Assembly (NCBI GenBank): GCA_949987565.1 | Contig: OX465105.1 | Coordinates: 25,295,632-25,359,631 of the forward strand | Source: Luidia sarsii | Lineage: Eukaryota > Echinodermata > Asteroidea > Paxillosida > Luidiidae | Direction: 5' to 3' | DNA: 64,000 nt | Shown: piece after piece, positions 1 to 9,071 of the stretch | Layout of the letters: each line of letters opens with the position of its first letter | Numbering within the stretch: position 1 is the first letter of the stretch | Program-made: the position numbers and the translations under genes | Notes under the pieces: model-generated | What the model was told of the DNA's origin: nothing | Database searches by the model: none | Seen by the model: only the letters and a program-made list of their open reading frames with translations

Positions 1-436
1 ACGCGCCAAAACCTTCAGGTCATGTTTGTCATTTTCAGCATGCCTTTATTTCGAACAGCGACGTACTGAGAGTTAAAAAAACAACACCCTTATATTTCCC
101 AATTCGAGCACGAATAAAGCGACTTCCACCAGTATTGAGTAAGTCAACACCTTTGGGGTAAAGCCCAATTTACTTGTCGGGTTTTCACCTTTAAAAATAG
201 GGGAGCCGACCCCCTTATCCATAGTTCGTCCGACTGAATGAGAGCACGCGGCAAAACATGTGTGTAGGTCTTCTGTGACTTGTAGACCGCGCCGATGTGG
301 GATTACAACAAGGTTTCTTCTCTGTGCAAGTAACCTAGTAGAAAATTTATAGCCCAGTATTATAAAAGTTGTTTTCTTTACCAGCCGACGGCTGTTGCAT
401 GCTAATCAGACACTCCTCAACCAACATGAATAATAT
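1..436. other. No gene or repeat recognised
   Basis: I see no convincing coding exon, RNA gene or inverted repeat in this stretch. It precedes the first copy of a dispersed element that begins near 437. Confidence 0.5.
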
Positions 437-800
437 TAAAGGCCCTACACAACATCAGTAATGGTCAAAAGATTGCCACACTTTGTGTGATAAGCCATTA
501 AACATTCCAAAAAGAAATCGTGAGAAGGTTTTAGCTGAAATGGTTATCTGAGAAAGGAGAAAAAGGCCAAAAACCGTCAAAGTTTTTTGACCGTTCTGAC
601 GTGTACGAAATGGTTTATTACTCGGGAGTAATAAACTATTTGTCGATGTTTGAGTGAAGATTTCTCGAGAAATCCCAGCATCCCAGTCCGTAAGATTTCA
701 ACATGAGGATTATATCATGGCCATCTACAAACTGTGTATATTAAAAGGAAATATGTGGACGTCGACGTTTTCCGATCTTCCCAATGTTGCATTGGGCCTA
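437..800 (+). mobile_element. Non-autonomous element of the CAACATTG-end family, copy 1
   Basis: The left end reads AAAGGCCCTACACAACATC and the right end is its degenerate inverse (CAATGTTGCATTGGGCC). A second copy lies at 32704-33082 with the same internal words (agattgccaca, aaactatttgtcgatgtt, tcccagcatccca). There is no coding capacity, so this looks like a MITE of about 370 bp. Copies at 47880-48255 and 59619-59985 share the ends and general layout but have a different interior, so there are at least two subfamilies. Confidence 0.6.
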
Positions 801-894
801 TAAGAACGTTCATAATTATTTGAATGTACAGCGCAATACCTCCGTGTCTCTAGTCCTAAATTGTCATCTAATGAATTTAAGGTGATATACAAAA

Positions 895-1055
895 ATGTGG
901 CAAACTGCTTACTGACTAAAATTACCAAAATGTAAATCTTAAAATTTAGTGGGCCTGACGTTTCGATCCTAGCAGGACCTTTCTCAAAGGCAGAGAAAGC
1001 CTTTGAGAAAGGTCCTGCTAGGATCGAAACGTCAGGCCCACTAAATTTTAAGATC
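895..1055. mobile_element. Foldback element (TTGCAAACTGCTTACTGACT family)
   Basis: The segment begins with a variant of TTGCAAACTGCTTACTGACT. It then forms a nearly perfect hairpin built from GGGCCTGACGTTTCGATCC, TAGCAGGACCTTTCTCAAAG and their reverse complement. It stops at the end of the second arm without the distal terminal sequence, so the right end is missing. This is one of the most abundant elements in the window. Other copies or pieces lie near 1633, 9391, 14336, 15480, 22150, 33777, 34600, 44117, 45316, 46229 and 56925. Confidence 0.75.
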
Positions 1056-1632
1056 TAATGAATTTGTTATATTTCAACATCTCCCGTAATCCATTTTTGT
1101 ATTATTTGTCAAGCGGAGGTGTTCCCTACAGTGCACGGAGACGCAACAGGCAATGGCTCGTGTCGAAATCTGGAAGTTACATTGGGGACACCAAACAAAA
1201 ATGTTTCCGTGATTGTCTTGCTAATCTCGCACACAGGCAAAATAGAGCGCAGCGTGTGGGTGTTATTACAACGTCATCCACGCATGACAGCAGCTACAAA
1301 ATCAGTTGCAGCCAAGCCGTGTTTGTTTGTCTGTATTTGGTCTGCGGCTTGTGAGCAGAGCAGGGGTAGACTGTTCGGTGCTTCCAAGGCAGGGAAGTCT
1401 TTTCATCATTTACATAGGCATATTGTACCATTTTTCATGCGTCTATGCACAACTCTTTCAGAGGGAGGCTTGTTTCCTTTTTTTTGCCAATAGGCATTAT
1501 AGCATAAATCTCTCGATTTTCGTAATCAATGGTAAACCCTCATTGAATTATGACTACCAGGCCCTGCTATCCCATACGCTATCCCATGTATTGCAGGGTC
1601 GGACCCTGATAGGCTTATCTGTGTTAGAGTAA
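1056..1632. other. No gene recognised
   Basis: Short overlapping open frames occur here, but none resembles a known protein and none has a supporting splice pattern. I see no clear repeat. Confidence 0.45.
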
Positions 1633-1783
1633 AATGTCAAAAATTAGGAGGGCCTGACGTTTCGATCCGCATAGCAGGACCTTTCTCTGCCTTTGAAAAA
1701 GACCCTGCTAAGATCGAAACGTCAGGCCCTCCCAATCTTTGGTACTCATTTTGTTGGTCATTTTAGTCACTAGTTTGCAATAT
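1633..1783. mobile_element. Foldback element copy, left end degraded
   Basis: It has the same GGCCTGACGTTTCGATC / AGCAGGACCTTTCTC hairpin as at 895-1055. The right terminus (TTTTAGTCACTAGTTTGCAA) is recognisable and the left terminus is not. Confidence 0.65.
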
Positions 1784-1805
1784 TAACTTTAGTAAAATGT
1801 ATTAC

Positions 1806-1847
1806 ATTTTTTTTTTTTTTTTTTTTTTTTTTTTGGGGGGGGGGGGG
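1806..1847. repeat. Poly(T) run joined directly to poly(G) run
   Basis: About 28 T are followed immediately by about 13 G. The same T-run/G-run composite recurs elsewhere in the window (near 43873 and 63316, and inverted near 31527 and 63747). Confidence 0.8.
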
Positions 1848-2268
1848 TCTGAGTCCCGATGTAGATTTGAGGAAACCACGACTCGTAAGTGCTGTTGCCA
1901 ATTAGGCCTGAGCTTCGAAAAGACTCACGGTAGTCACTTTGTCTGGTTCATCATAAACATGTCTGGTGTCATTACCCGTTGCCCCATCGGTGCCTCGTAA
2001 AAATTATATCCTGACAACGTCCCAACATCGATTCACTAATTTTGGCAATTGCACCCCAGGGCGAGCGCTCATGCGCCACACGTAGCTCTCCCCAGCATAT
2101 TGCGTGTGGTGGTCGGGAACCCAACCAGTTTAGCCGGCTACATGCCGATGTGACAGACGGGTAGTCGCGTTCGTCCGGTACTGAACCAATAAACATTAAC
2201 ATTCGCCAATCCCTTGAGGTATTGATGGCCTTTCCTTTCATTACTAAAAACCATTTCTGTAACATTTT
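1848..2268. other. No gene recognised
   Basis: Nothing recognisable lies between the homopolymer tract and the next inverted-repeat element. Confidence 0.4.
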
Positions 2269-2806
2269 AAGCCGCGTCCGCACTGGACTTAAAATGGGTA
2301 AACTAACCGAGCAAATGGGTAAATTGACCATTTTAAGTCCAGTGCGGACAGCCAGAAAGTTTTCCTCCCAGGTAACTTACCCGACTCCAGTGGGTAGTTT
2401 AACCGACCAACTTCTGCCCGGTTAAATTGACCAGGTCAGTTTAACCGAGCCGAAAAGTCCAATCCGGACACGACGTCTCGGTAAACGACTCGGTAAAAAA
2501 CCACATCCGGCGCCCCGCATTGCCAGAGGCCCTAAATACCACGTGACGTGCCATGGTCCCAATACAACAATGTTGTTTACTTTTCGAGCAGGGTCGACGT
2601 GTCGTAGTTTTATGGTATTTACATCCGGTGAAAGGTCACCACCATAGCGCCCTCTTGCGTTTATACGCGCCAGTCGGTTAGTTTTACTGCGTCGTCTCGG
2701 TTAGTTTACCCGAGTCGAAAGTCCAAGTGCGGACGCCGGGAAGATTTACCCATTGGAATGTTACCCACGGGCTCGGTAAAAAATAAGTCCAGTGCGGACG
2801 CGGCTT
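2269..2806. mobile_element. MITE with AAGCCGCGTCCGCACTGGAC termini, copy 1
   Basis: The left end is AAGCCGCGTCCGCACTGGAC and the right end is the inverse, GTCCAGTGCGGACGCGGCTT. The left arm also contains a subterminal hairpin in which the same GTCCAGTGCGGACA word is inverted near 2336-2350. A second copy lies at 46783-47252 in an NLE1 intron. There is no coding capacity. The target duplication could not be resolved. Confidence 0.75.
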
Positions 2807-2829
2807 TAGTTTCCGTATTCAGAACCTTT

Positions 2830-2961
2830 CGGCTCTACTTTTCCCCAAGTATAGCTACAAGAACTGAGAAACCTCTGGGTGTGAAATAATTGGCTTTGAA
2901 AGTCATTGTTTTTGTACAGTGTTCAAAACTTCAATGGGAGCTCGATTTAGTGTTATGCACC
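2830..2961 (+). mobile_element. 3' fragment of the GGGTGCAG-end MITE
   Basis: It matches the terminal 130 bp of the full copies (ACAGTGTTC ... AATGGGAGCTC ... TTTAGTGTT.TGCACC) and lies directly next to the full copy at 2967. Confidence 0.6.
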
Positions 2962-2966
2962 TCTTG

Positions 2967-3452
2967 GGGTGCAGCACACAAAATCCATCCAAGATGGCTC
3001 CGCCGAGCTGATTATCATTAAGTGTGTACCCACAACTTTTTTTTCATAAGGGGTCTTTGGAGGCTAATTAACTGATACATTGTAGAACAAGTGAAGCTTA
3101 AGACAACCTGGGGGTTCACTCTTCAATTTGGTATGTAATTTGGACCATATCTGGCTTTAAATGTGGCCCTATTTGGCTGTGGAAGTGGAGGGGTCCATCC
3201 CAAAATCCTTGCAGAAATTCGGCTTGGACGGCTACACATTTTGGGGGTGTTTTTTTTCTGAGGGTAATTAGCAAAAAATCTAATCGGCTAAGAGCACTAA
3301 AATTGAAAAGAATCTGAGAGATGAAGGTCCAAACTACAATTTTAAGTATAGCTACAAGAACTGAGAGACTTTTGGGCATGGGATAATTGACTTTGAAAGT
3401 GAGTGTTTTTGTACAGTGTTCAATGGGAGCTCTATTTAGTGTTCTGCACCCC
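2967..3452 (+). mobile_element. GGGTGCAG-end MITE, full copy 1
   Basis: The ends are GGGTGCAGCACACAAAAT and, inverted, TTAGTGTTCTGCACCC. It is about 486 bp and non-coding. Internal landmarks are ATCCATCCAAGATGGC at the left and GTACAGTGTTCAATGGGAGC at the right. It shares these with 3548-4026 (inverted), 6494-6976 and 21280-21760 (inverted). Confidence 0.75.
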
Positions 3453-3547
3453 TGATTTAATGATCTGCGCCCTCAGTCGGCAGAGAGCAGCTGCCCTCAA
3501 GCGGGCCGCAATAGCAAGCAATAGAGGGAGTCATTCATTTTCTTCAT

Positions 3548-4026
3548 GGGTGCAGAACACTAAATCGAGGTCCCATTGAACACTGTACAATAACACGATA
3601 ACTTTCAAAGCCAATTATTCCACACCCAAACGTTTCTCAGTTCTTGTATGTAGCTATAGTGAAAATTGTCGCTTTGACCTTCATCTCTCAGATTCTTTTT
3701 AATTGTTGTGCCCTTAGCCGGTAAGGTTTTTTGCTAAATACCCCCCAGAAGAAAAAAACACCCCAAAATGTGTAGTCATCCAAGCCGAATTTCTGCAAGG
3801 ATTTTGGGATGGACCCATGCAGGCCCCCACTTCTACAACCAAATAGGGCCACATTTAAAGCCAGATATGGTCCAAATTACACACCAAAAGTGTGAACCCC
3901 CAGGTTGTCTTCTTAAGTTGATTAGCCTCCGAAAACCCCTCATTAAAATAAGTTGTGGGTCCACACTTGTCTTTATGATAATCAGCATGGCGGAGCCATC
4001 TTGGGTGGAATTTGTCTGCTGCACCC
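3548..4026 (-). mobile_element. GGGTGCAG-end MITE, full copy 2, inverted
   Basis: It runs in the opposite orientation to the neighbour at 2967-3452, from GGGTGCAGAACACTAAAT to TTTGTCTGCTGCACCC. With the neighbour it forms a large imperfect inverted repeat of about 1 kb around 3450-3550. It is more diverged than the other copies. Confidence 0.7.
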
Positions 4027-4205
4027 TAATAGAGCTCTATGAGTTTTGTTCCATAAAATTACATACTAGAAACGCTAGAGGGCGCGTTCCGTCAAAATAT
4101 GCTGAGCTCTATAGCGTGTATTGCTATAGGGGCCTAGTAAGTAGTACCATGGAGAGTATAGCCATGGATATAACACTGCAGAGAACCCGGCCCTAGTGCT
4201 GCGTG

Positions 4206-5482
4206 CCTGGAACTCTCCTCAATCCACCACAATCCTCCAATGTGAGTATGTGCAAGATCCTCACTGCCTCAATCCTCCACAATCCTCCAATGTGAGTTTG
4301 TGCAAGTCCTCATTGCCTCAATCCTCCAAAATTCTCCAATGTGCGTTTGTGCAATATCCTCACTGCCTCAATCCTCCAAAATCCTCCAATGTGAGTTTGT
4401 GCAAGATCCTCACTGCCTCACTCCTCCACAATCCTCCAATATGAGTTTGTGCAATATCCTCACTGCCTCAATCCTCCACAATCCTTCAATATGAGTTTGT
4501 GCAAGATCCTCACTGCCTCAATCCTCCACAATCCTCCAATGTGAGTTTGTGCAAGATCCTCACTGTCTCAATCCTCCACAATCCTCCAATGTGAGTTTGT
4601 GCAAGATCATCACTGCCTCAATCCTCCACAATCCTCCAATGTGAGTTTGTGCAAGATCCTCACTGCCTCAATCCTCCACAATCCTCCAATGTGAGTTTGT
4701 GCAAGATCCTCACTGTCTCAATCCTCCACAATCCTCCAATGTGAGTTTGTGCAAGATCCTCACTGCCTCAATCCTCCACAATCCTCCAATGTGAGTTTGT
4801 GCAAGATCCTCACTGCCTCAATCCTCCACAATCCTCCAATGTGAGTTTGTGCAAGATCCTCACTGTCTCAATCCTCCACAATCCTCCAATGTGAGTTTGT
4901 GCAAGATCCTCACTGTCTCAATCCTCCACAATCCTCCAATGTGAGTTTGTGCAAGATCCTCACTGCCGTAATCCTCCACAATCCTCCAATGTGAGTTTGT
5001 GCAAGATCCTCACTGCCTCACTCCTCCACACTCCTCCAATATGAGTTTTCAATATCCTCACTGCCTCAATCCTCCACAATCCTCCAATATGAGTTTGTGC
5101 AAGATCCTCACTGCCTCAATCCTCCACAATCCTCCAATGAGAGTTTGTGCAAGATCCTCACTGTCTCAATCCTCCACAATCCTCCAATGTGCGTTTGTGC
5201 AAGATCATCACTGCCTCAATCCTCCACAATCCTCCAATGTGAGTTTGTGCAAGATCCTCACTGCCTCAATCCTCCACAATCCCCCAATGTGAGTTTGTGC
5301 AAGATCCTCACTACCTCAATCCTCCAATGTGAGTTTGTGCAAGATCATCACTGCCTCAATCCTCCACAATCCTCCAATGTGAGTTTGTGCAAGATCCTCA
5401 CTGCCTCAATCCTCCACAATCCTCCAATGTGAGTTTGTGCAAGATCCTCACTGTCTCAATCCTCCACAATCCTCCAATATGT
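4206..5482. repeat. 50-bp minisatellite, about 25 copies
   Basis: The unit begins GTGAGTTTGTGCAAGATCCT and continues with CACTGCCTCAATCCTCCACA and ATCCTCCAAT. The period is 50 bp. Units differ by scattered point changes (for example CTGCCTCA or CTGTCTCA) and a few shortened units occur near 5050 and 5310. Related CCTCCACAATCCTCCA motifs without the strict period occur at 5646-5895 and 53385-53690. The array is therefore probably an internal expansion of a dispersed element. Open frames across it are repeat translation products and not genes. Confidence 0.9.
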
Positions 5483-5645
5483 GCATGTTCATCATGTACC
5501 CCACTGCCTCAATCCTCCACAGCTAAGTACATGTAAATGGATCCTTTGCTTATAATTATTACAGTTAACCATGTGAAAGCAAGGTGCATTATACTAGCAA
5601 GACAGTATATGCATGGAGCTATAAGTAGGTAGCTTCATAGTATAC

Positions 5646-5895
5646 GTGCCTTTGTCAAAGTTCCACAGCTTTTCATATCCTCAAAAATCCTCCAGTGTAA
5701 ATTTTACAACCTTTTTTAATCCTCCACAATCCTCCAATGTAAATTTTCCAACCTTCCTCAATCCTCCCACAATCCTCCAATACAAATTTTACTACCTTCC
5801 TCAATCCTCCACAATCCTCCAACTGGAAATTTCCATACCTGCCTCAATCCTCCACAATCCTCCATTACCCCCCGGGGGATGTGGAGGATTGACAA
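5646..5895. mobile_element. CCTCCA-rich element, non-tandem relative of the 50-bp array
   Basis: It contains several spaced AATCCTCCACAATCCTCCA words and ends with an inverted word (GGATGTGGAGGATTGA) just after a CCCCCCGGGGG palindrome. A similar design is at 53385-53690, which ends with the inverted word GGAGGATTATGGAGGATTGA. The inverted end suggests a foldback element. Confidence 0.55.
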
Positions 5896-6489
5896 TGTTT
5901 ACTGGGAAAGGGGGACATCGATCCCGTTTAGAATTCTATAAGAATACTGCCAACGGTATTTTAAAAAGCTGTTGGTCTTAATCACCCTTGTCAATCCGTC
6001 CATTGTCCGTCCCACCGTGGAGGTTCCATTAAATAACAATGGATAACCCACCTTAAGTTGAAATAAGCCGTAATGGTTTCTGTGCATCACTCATTGTCTT
6101 ACGATTGGTCGTAAGTTACGATGGGTTTCGTGAAATCATGCTGGTACTGGGTCAGCGCTCAGTGGTTACATCGTGGACAAAGGTCAGGTGGTGATACGTC
6201 GATCATTGCATGGCTGAAGGCTTTCATGTGGCACCTCTAAGGAGATACTGTATATAAAAACAGGTCCTTTTTTGCATCTATCGCCACCACGACATTATTA
6301 AACAAATACACCTTAAATCTTGCCACATTATGACCCTAACATTGCATTCTTTTAGAAAATGCCCTCAAAAAGGAACAAAAAGTCGATCTTCACTCGAGGA
6401 ATTCGTGTTAAACATTGCATTTTTGGTCAAAAACCGACCTGTCTCCTGTGTAAAATGCGCGTATGGCCCAATACTGGTCCAAAAAAATT
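5896..6489. other. No gene; weak dispersed similarity
   Basis: No exon is recognised. 6075-6140 (gtgcatcact, cgtaagttacgatgggtt) resembles 49275-49330, so at least part of it is a dispersed repeat. Confidence 0.45.
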
Positions 6490-6493
6490 ATCA

Positions 6494-6976
6494 GGGTGCA
6501 GCACACAAAATCCATCCAAGATGGCTCCGCCGAGCTGATTATCATAAAGTGTGTACCCACAACTTTTTTTAATAAGGGGTCTTTGGAGGCTAATTAACTG
6601 ATACATTGTAGAACAAGTGAAGCTTAAGACAACCTGGGGGTTCACTCTTCAATTTGGTATGAAATTTGGACCATATCTGGCTTTAAATGTGGCCCTATTT
6701 GGCTGCGGAAGTAGAGGGGTCCATCTCAAAATCCTTGCAGAAATTCGGCTTGGACGACTAGACATTTTGGGGGTGTTTTTTTCTGGGGGTAATTAGCAAA
6801 AAATCTATTCGGCTAAGGGCACTAAAATTGAAAAGAATCTGAGAGATGAAGGTCCAAACTACAATTTTAAGTATAGCTACAAGAACTGAGAGACTTTTGG
6901 GCATGGGATAATTGACTTTGAAAGTGAGTGTTTTTGTACAGTGTTCAATGGGAGCTCTATTTAGTGTTCTGCACCC
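6494..6976 (+). mobile_element. GGGTGCAG-end MITE, full copy 3, with ATCA duplication
   Basis: The ends are intact (GGGTGCAGCACACAAAAT to GTGTTCTGCACCC). They are flanked on both sides by ATCA (6490-6493 and 6977-6980), a plausible 4-bp target duplication. The interior is nearly identical to 2967-3452. Confidence 0.8.
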
Positions 6977-7047
6977 ATCATAACATTAAACAGCGCCACC
7001 TATAGGAGCTTAGTTCTCTTGAGTCATTGCTCACTGGCTTGTCAGCT

Positions 7048-7846
7048 TTCTAACAATGTAACCTTTTGATTGGTTAACCCTGAACCCCTTTCTAACAATG
7101 TAACCTTTTGATTGGTTAACCCTGAACCCCTTTCTAACAATGTAACCTTTTGATTGGTTAACCCTGAACCCCTTTCTAACAATGTAACCTTTTGATTGGT
7201 TAACCCTGAACCCCTTTCTAACAATGTAACCTTTTGATTGGTTAACCCTGAACCCCTTTCTAACAATGTAACCTTTTGATTGGTTAACCCTGAACCCCTT
7301 TCTAACAATGTAACCTTTTGATTGGTTAACCCTGAACCCCTTTCTAACAATGTAACCTTTTGATTGGTTAACCCTGAACCCCTTTCTAACAATGTAACCT
7401 TTTGATTGGTTAACCCTGAACCCCTTTCTAACAATGTAACCTTTTGATTGGTTAACCCTGAACCCCTTTCTAACAATGTAACCTTTTGATTGGTTAACCC
7501 TGAACCCCTTTCTAACAATGTAACCTTTTGATTGGTTAACCCTGAACCCCTTTCTAACAATGTAACCTTTTGATTGGTTAACCCTGAACCCCTTTCTAAC
7601 AATGTAACCTTTTGATTGGTTAACCCTGAACCCCTTTCTAACAATGTAACCTTTTGATTGGTTAACCCTGAACCCCTTTCTAACAATGTAACCTTTTGAT
7701 TGGTTAACCCTGAACCCCTTTCTAACAATGTAACCTTTTGATTGGTTAACCCTGAACCCCTTTCTAACAATGTAACCTTTTGATTGGTTAACCCTGAACC
7801 CCTTTCTAACAATGTAACCTTTTGATTGGTTAACCCTGAACCCCTT
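7048..7846. repeat. 42-bp minisatellite, about 19 apparently identical copies
   Basis: The unit is TTTCTAACAATGTAACCTTT followed by TGATTGGTTAACCCTGAACC and CC. Row by row the copies look identical. Because 42 is divisible by three, the minus strand stays open and would encode a 14-residue repeat (RGSGLTNQKVTLLE) about 19 times in a frame of 298 codons (7938 to 7042). I treat that frame as a by-product of the array. Each unit contains an inverted CCAAT word (ATTGG). Confidence 0.9.
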
Positions 7847-7849
7847 CGA

Positions 7850-8250
7850 GCCGGGAAGCCGCTTATGCGTATAATGGGGAGTTTCAAAATTTGGACGCCG
7901 CTACTGTCCAAACTGTAGACAAAGACTCTTTTCAGCAATATGTATCATGACAAACCCCTTTTTTGACGTCAGTTGCTGCATGAATTGCCAGATCAGCGGT
8001 AACATTGGCGCTACTGTGGGCCGGGCTTCACACTATAAAGGCCAATCTTTGAGGGCTGAAAATTCCTTGACAAAAGCCACGCACCACTGTGCCACATTTG
8101 ATTCACTGAAACAAATAGTGCACTCTTATTGATTTATTTTGCAGGTTTATTGTTCTCTGATTGTTTAGCGAGCTTTTGAAATGGCACTGTATGTGCCGGC
8201 CATTGGCACTAAAAATAATCCCGCCGTCACAAAGAGAGAACATTTTATGG
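7850..8250. mobile_element. Dispersed repeat shared with 29925-30570
   Basis: Shared words in the same order are aaagactcttttcagc, gaattgc.agat.agc.g, cttgacaaaagc, ttattgatttatt and gattgttttagcgag. The 29.9-kb copy starts beside a CCTCCGAATCCGG word. I see no terminal repeats or coding capacity. Confidence 0.5.
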
Positions 8251-8669
8251 AATTATAGGTCATCACATCCCAGCAATCAGGGGCGGCTTTTTTCGAAAAG
8301 ATGGCTACGTACGGGAACGCAAATTCGGCCTTTATGAAAATCGTACGTGAGTGACTAGTCATAGGTAATAAAAAAATTGGAAACTTAATTTCTTGGGTTG
8401 CATTCCTGGGTTTAGGCTGGCGTGTTCACACTTTACGCTCTGTATGCACTAGTTTAATAGTGTGACCAACGTCGCCGATTCTGCTGTATTTGATGTCAAA
8501 TTGTGAGCAAGTGTCTTGCATTAATTTATTCAAAGTTTTACAATGTTGTAAAAGCCATGAATACCTTAATTACCCGACACCCATGGCAATAATGGACTGG
8601 CCCAACACGGTCTACACAGGGTCTGTGTAGCTCTTATCTTTGTTGACAAAAACGGATCGCTGGGCCAAG

Positions 8670-8795
8670 CGCTTTTGATTGGTTTGTGCATGGAGGAAGG
8701 CCTCCATGGTTTGTGCATGGAGGAAGGCCTCCATGGTTTGTGCATGGAGGAAGGCCTCCATGGTTTGTGCCTCCAAGGTTTGTGTTTGTATAGGG
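8670..8795. repeat. 27-bp tandem repeat of a perfect palindrome, three full units
   Basis: Each unit is TTTGTG plus CATGGAGGAAGGCCTCCATG. The second part is a hairpin with GGAGG / CCTCC arms. Three units are followed by a decayed one (GTGCCTCCAAGG). Confidence 0.85.
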
Positions 8796-9017
8796 TCCTT
8801 TTGACTAGGAATGACACGCATACAGCACCCTTTTCAAAGTGGACTTTCCTCCAGCTAGCCGTATACGTTGTGCTAACTCCTAATGCCGTAATGGTACACG
8901 CGTGTTAGTTATAATGTACACCATTTTATCCATGATCTCAGGGAAACAGTGTTTACGACCGTAACCATATCCTCCCGAAGGTCGTGGTGACAGTCCGTGA
9001 CCCGTAGACCATAATAT

Positions 9018-9025
9018 TATATAAG
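9018..9025 (+). promoter_or_regulatory. Probable TATA box of PIPOX
   Basis: TATATAAG lies 47 bp upstream of the first ATG of PIPOX at 9072. With a usual 25-30 bp distance to initiation this gives a leader of only about 20 nt. It is the only gene in the window with an obvious TATA motif at the expected place. Confidence 0.5.
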
Positions 9026-9071
9026 GGAGCGTATACATTATAATATTATCGTGACCGCGTGGTAGAGCAGA

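Noticed and set aside
4196..5482. Tandem arrays considered as CRISPR-like arrays
   Set aside because: There are no unique spacers, since the whole 50-bp unit repeats. The sequence is plainly animal, and the 28-bp and 42-bp arrays fail for the same reason.
7042..7938. 298-codon minus-strand frame with a 14-residue repeat, read as a repetitive protein gene
   Set aside because: It is fully explained by a 42-bp array with a period divisible by three. There is no signal peptide, conserved domain or splice context.
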